From assembly GCA_036346395.1 (NCBI GenBank), contig CM070603.1:24027045-24091044 (forward strand): a DNA stretch of 64,000 bases. The letters run 5' to 3'. This stretch comes from Hsuehochloa calcarea (lineage: Eukaryota; Streptophyta; Magnoliopsida; Poales; Poaceae). Below the pieces are notes generated by a model. That model was not told the DNA's origin and made no database searches. It worked only from the letters and a program-made list of their open reading frames with translations. Positions 60,223 to 64,000 of this stretch are shown here, one piece after another (position 1 is the stretch's first letter; each line of letters starts with the position of its first letter). The position numbers and the translations under genes were made by a program.

Positions 60223-61725
60223 TATTATGTCCTTTTCTAACGAACTTAAGTATTATGAATGAATCGTATATCATGGTTATGCTATTACCTTTTGTTTGAC
60301 TATGTACACTAGATAATCGATAATGGAACTAGTGTGGAATCTTGAGAGAATCCGAGATCCTTCGCTCCTAGGTTCGACACGATGACCCCCGGAGCTCATG
60401 CACTTCACCATTCACCTCGCCTTTGCCTCGTTCGCCAAAACCATCGCGACCTTGCTTTGCGCCGCCTCCGGAGGTCGCGGTGGTGACGCCCACCATCCCC
60501 TACCTCGCCGATACCACCCGGTAGAACCGCCATCACATCAAGAACAACATTTTTTTCCATCCCCGAGCCAAGTCACAGTGCCGTTCATCACTTTCGAAGT
60601 TCATCGAGCCAGTACGACACAACGCTACTACTCCTCTCTCTTTCTCTCTTTGACAGAGGGTCCCACTCGCGATTAAGGTTTTCTTAACGCTAATGAGAGT
60701 GGTTAAGCAAAATAAGTCGATGAAATGTGGGACCTACCAAGAGATAATCCAAAATATAATTTAAAACATGTTTAGTAAATGAGTTACTAACATGCAGGAC
60801 CCAAGTACTATTTTGCTGTTTTAAAACACGTTTAAAAACCAAGAGGCTGACAAGTGGATTCCACGTGTCAGATGATTAAAATCAAAATTAGGTTTAATCA
60901 TTTAGTTAATATTTACCGAGTCTATGACATGTGGGACCGCCATCAAGCTTTCAGAATAAAATAAAAATCAAAAACCCGAGAGATTGACATGTAGAGTCCA
61001 CATGTAAGAAAATGGTTTTTGGAAAAAAAAAATTAAAAATAGAAAAGTCACCTTAAGTATAGAGTAAATACATATTCTCTGTTGGAAAGCGTAAATTTTA
61101 GAAAATAAGTTTTCGACGTCACCCTTTTCATTATTTTGGGATTTTTCAAAGATACCAGAGCAAGGAAAGCACCTCCTTTTACCATGTTGATCCCACTATT
61201 TCAATTATTGTATTTCATTTTGAAAAAAATCTATTATGCATATGTGTATGTTTGGCTAAAATTGATATAGTTGGGGGATAACGGTAGTTAAATTCCTATT
61301 GAATGCATTATCCTCCTTGATATATTGATATCCTTACTGTTGTAGCATTTAGGACATGGTTTAGACAATGAATGATTTCGATTTGAGTATTTCGACTAGG
61401 AGTGTCGAATATATACTTAGTCGGGGTCTAGTTTCGCTAAAAATTAATAGTTGATGAAAATGTGAGTTTTGATTTGGGAGATTTTGAAATATTGGAACAG
61501 AGGGGTTTACCTCTGTTAATTTGCATAAAAATGAAAAATGGAAAACCTAGTTTGTGATGCAGTCGAGTTATATTATAAACTGAGAAGTGTGAGAGGTGTA
61601 TGTACAAGTGGATAGGGGGAGATCCTCGCCTTGGCCGATTAAGTATCGAACGCGGGTATATCTAATCTAAGCCTGACGAGGATTGAAACATCTATATATT
61701 ATTTAATATATAAGAAAAGACCATA

Positions 61726-63480
61726 TGTGGATATCATGGGTATATGCTTCAGATCTTAGGATGATGTGACAATTGGCAATGGCGTTAACGGTTTGTCATT
61801 TCACGTGTATTCGGTAAAGTAACAAGATCGTTAAATATAACCGTCCGATCGCTGTGGCATGGCCGATCTAAGGGCGGTCCGACCGCCATAGCGGCGGTCC
61901 GACCGCCATCTTCAAAATGGTATTTTGAGTGGGCCAAAATAGAGGTAGCAAGCAATGAGAGGATTCTATTGCACTTGGTCTCATAATTTTTGGAGTCTCC
62001 AATAAAAGTTCTATTCGATTGAAAATTCCAGTGAGGTTCGGTTTTCCAAAGAGGAAATTGGCTAAGTCATAGCGGCGGTCCGACCGCCAATAGGTGGCGG
62101 TCGACCGGCCCGTAGGGCGGTCGACCACAGAGGCGCCCGACTAGTTTTCACTTTGATCGTCGGCCTTCGTGGCGGCGATGTTTGGTTGTTAGGTCAAAGT
62201 CGTGAGTTTCAGTGCATATGTATTGCATGATGTATGTTTTGACTAATATGGGTCAAGTTATGAAGAACTTATTCCCAAATTCAGTTTACTTGTCTATTGT
62301 TGTGCAGGTTGCTTGGTGGTCAACGACGGTAAACGGCGAGGATGATCAGGACTAGACTTAGAGAGCTGGGGTCCAGAACGATCGACGATGCCGGGGTGAG
62401 GTCAATGTACTCAAGCGTGGTGCAAGATGGACAAAGGTGACCTATTGGCTAATCCGAGGCGCAAGATGGCGCAAGGTGTAGCTAATTAGGTCAAGAAGTG
62501 TTAAAGACGGCGTATTAAAATGCGTGCATATGTGTCTCATTTGTTTTCGGCCTTAACGGGAGCCCAATTGAGTCAAACTTCTAGAAGGTCTAAGCCATCC
62601 ACTATAAATAGGGGAGGTAGGTGGCTGCACCTCTGCTTCACCTCTTTTGCTATTTTGTAAACCCTAATTTTCTTAGGGAGAGCTTTTGTGCAGGCTAGGG
62701 TTCTTGATAATTTGATGTGATTTTCGTGCTCTTATATTGAGCATTGTCCTCCATTGATGGAGAGGTTGTAAGCACATATCATATCAAATCAATCAAAGGA
62801 AAGTTTGATAAATGTTTTGTCTCATTGCGTTCTTTCTCTATATTTGATGATTTTGAGTCTTTCTTTGATCCGCGATTTTTTGATTCAATTCTCCACGTGA
62901 TATGGCTTGCTGTGACATGTGGGAACATATCTAGGATCATCTTGATCATCAATCACCCACGAGTAAGATTTTAAATCAAGATTTTGTTTTGACCCGGTTT
63001 TGAACCCTTCTTCAATCAAACCTAAAAGGATCGCTATTCTTTCGAGAATTATCATAATCTTCGATTGGAATGGGTTCCTGATATAATAGAGAAGGTGTGT
63101 TCCATGTTTCAAGTTTGGAGTTGTAGATCAAAAGTTTCAACTATTTGTAACTTCGTTATCGGGCTGTTTTGATCTGTTCTGGAGGCCAGCGGTCAGACCG
63201 CCCAAGGCCACCGTCAGACCGTCAGGCAATCGGTCAGACCGCCATTGACCCAGTGGTCCAACCGCTAGTGCATTGATTTATTTTATCTTGTGTTGATCTT
63301 TGGTTGTTTTGCTTCGGGGGTTAGGTTTGATTCAATACTAGTCTTTTGATGTACTGGTATATTGATCTTCATAGCTTCCATAGCTACTGGAGTTAAATTT
63401 GTATTGAATCTATTATTTGTGAAAAAGTAAGCGTGCTCCTATTCAACCCCCCCCCTTCTAGTCGCCTTTTCGGTCCAACA
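61726..63480 (+). mobile_element. Solo LTR of the TGTGGAT family
   Basis: 1755 bp, TGTGGATATC...GGTCCAACA, with exact TSD CCATA at 61721-61725 and 63481-63485. Contains the TATAAATA box at 62603-62610 and CGGTCCGACCG-type palindromes at 61875-61910, 62080-62130 and 63185-63265. No internal retroelement sequence follows, so it is a solo LTR. Frames at 62744-62974 and 62885-63112 are LTR sequence, not genes. Confidence 0.88.
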
Positions 63481-63485
63481 CCATA

Positions 63486-64000
63486 CGTCTTCATGGTCGT
63501 AACCCCTAAGGCTAAAGACCTCACTGGTCGTAAGAATTTCAGAGGTTACATAATACATACCCTGGTCAGACAAGGTTCCTAACCTACTCTCCGATCAGTC
63601 GAATGCTCATAAGGCTTTGAACTGGTATCTGGGTCCAAGTCCAGGTATATCCTTTACCGTGTGACGAATGGAACCTGTGATGTATATTTCATACCACGCG
63701 ATGTTACATAACTTTAAGACACTGGAGTACAGTTAAATGACTCACTGACATATAACTGCACAGCAGTTGATACATTGTCAACTACCGCCTCTCTCCGACC
63801 AGCCGCGTCATTTCCCAACAGGCGTCTCTCCAAGGGATAACTGCCAACGCTTCATCAACTACACAAGCAGGATCGCGGAAGACGGAGAGGTGGATCAGAA
63901 GAGAGATCGATTGGAAGGCACTTCAGAAGACCGCCATTCGATTAGTTTACAACACTCTAGCAGGCAATACACTCCAGTGTTATTAGGATTAGCCTCTTTG
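63486..64000. other. Unassigned sequence at the right edge
   Basis: No coding frame recognised. GGTCGTAA words at 63495 and 63527 recall the LTR minisatellite at 21783, so this may be part of a related LTR that continues past the window. Confidence 0.25.

Larger units (their letters stand above)
57654..62770 (+). repeat. Tandem duplication, two units of about 2.55-2.57 kb
   Basis: Unit 1 is 57654-60222 and unit 2 is 60223-62770. Both contain the last 150 bp of the gypsy 3' LTR, its flank, and the first 1.05 kb of the TGTGGATATC LTR. The junction falls at GGTTGTA|TTATGTCC with a 2-3-bp overlap (TAT/TA). Sequence is highly similar with scattered indels. Confidence 0.9.

Noticed and set aside
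62744..63112. Overlapping frames on both strands at the solo LTR
   Set aside because: They lie in the transcribed part of an LTR present in several copies with indels; no conserved reading frame.
1..64000. CRISPR array, tRNA genes, bacterial-type operons, viral integration
   Set aside because: Looked for and not seen; the direct repeats present are LTRs, minisatellites or transposon subterminal repeats without uniform spacers.

Overview
This window is a piece of plant nuclear genome, most likely from a grass; rice or a close relative is my best guess. The evidence is one intron-rich gene with a GC-rich 5' end set among nested grass-type transposons: CACTA elements, long LTRs, a chromodomain gypsy element, a Stowaway-like MITE and Helitron-like repeats. 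I see no bacterial operons, CRISPR array or tRNA gene. Most open frames here are chance or decayed transposon frames.

Layout. 1-3.4 kb: decayed minus-strand CACTA gene. 3.4-8.4 kb: defective CACTA element with TNP2, Transposase_24-like and Ulp1-like remnants. 8.4-18.5 kb: a nest resolved by target-site duplications. A copia-type LTR element (9437-17677, TSD TCTTC) sits inside an inverted solo LTR (8569-18234, TSD GAGAC), which sits inside a foldback of CACTA first-exon sequence. 18.5-24.3 kb: CACTA 3' end, two truncated gypsy LTR pieces, a plastid 23S rRNA fragment and an old LTR. 25.4-35.6 kb: microsatellites, a MITE, tandem Helitron-like repeats and a 4.2-kb solo LTR (TSD TATCC). 35.96-41.40 kb: the only intact host gene, a seven-exon organellar translation initiation factor IF-2 of 712 aa, predicted mitochondrial. 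42.6-44.6 kb: tandem repeats and LTR-like sequence. 44.6-57.8 kb: a complete-length but dead chromovirus (Ty3/gypsy with a chromodomain), with another solo LTR inside its 5' LTR. 57.7-62.8 kb: a 2.55-kb tandem duplication that copied a retroelement/host junction. 61.7-63.5 kb: solo LTR with TSD CCATA.

How it fits together. One LTR family (TGTGGAT...GGTCCAACA, rich in CGGTCCGACCG palindromes) occurs five times, and TSDs and breakpoints allow the insertions to be ordered. The IF-2 gene supplies the GTPase that positions initiator tRNA on organellar ribosomes. Its neighbours are transposons, with no functional link apparent. I did not find an undescribed multi-gene system. The most unusual items are the CACTA foldback, the junction-copying duplication, the plastid rRNA insertion, the CxxC array in the copia-type gag, and Helitron-like arrays abutting the IF-2 5' region.
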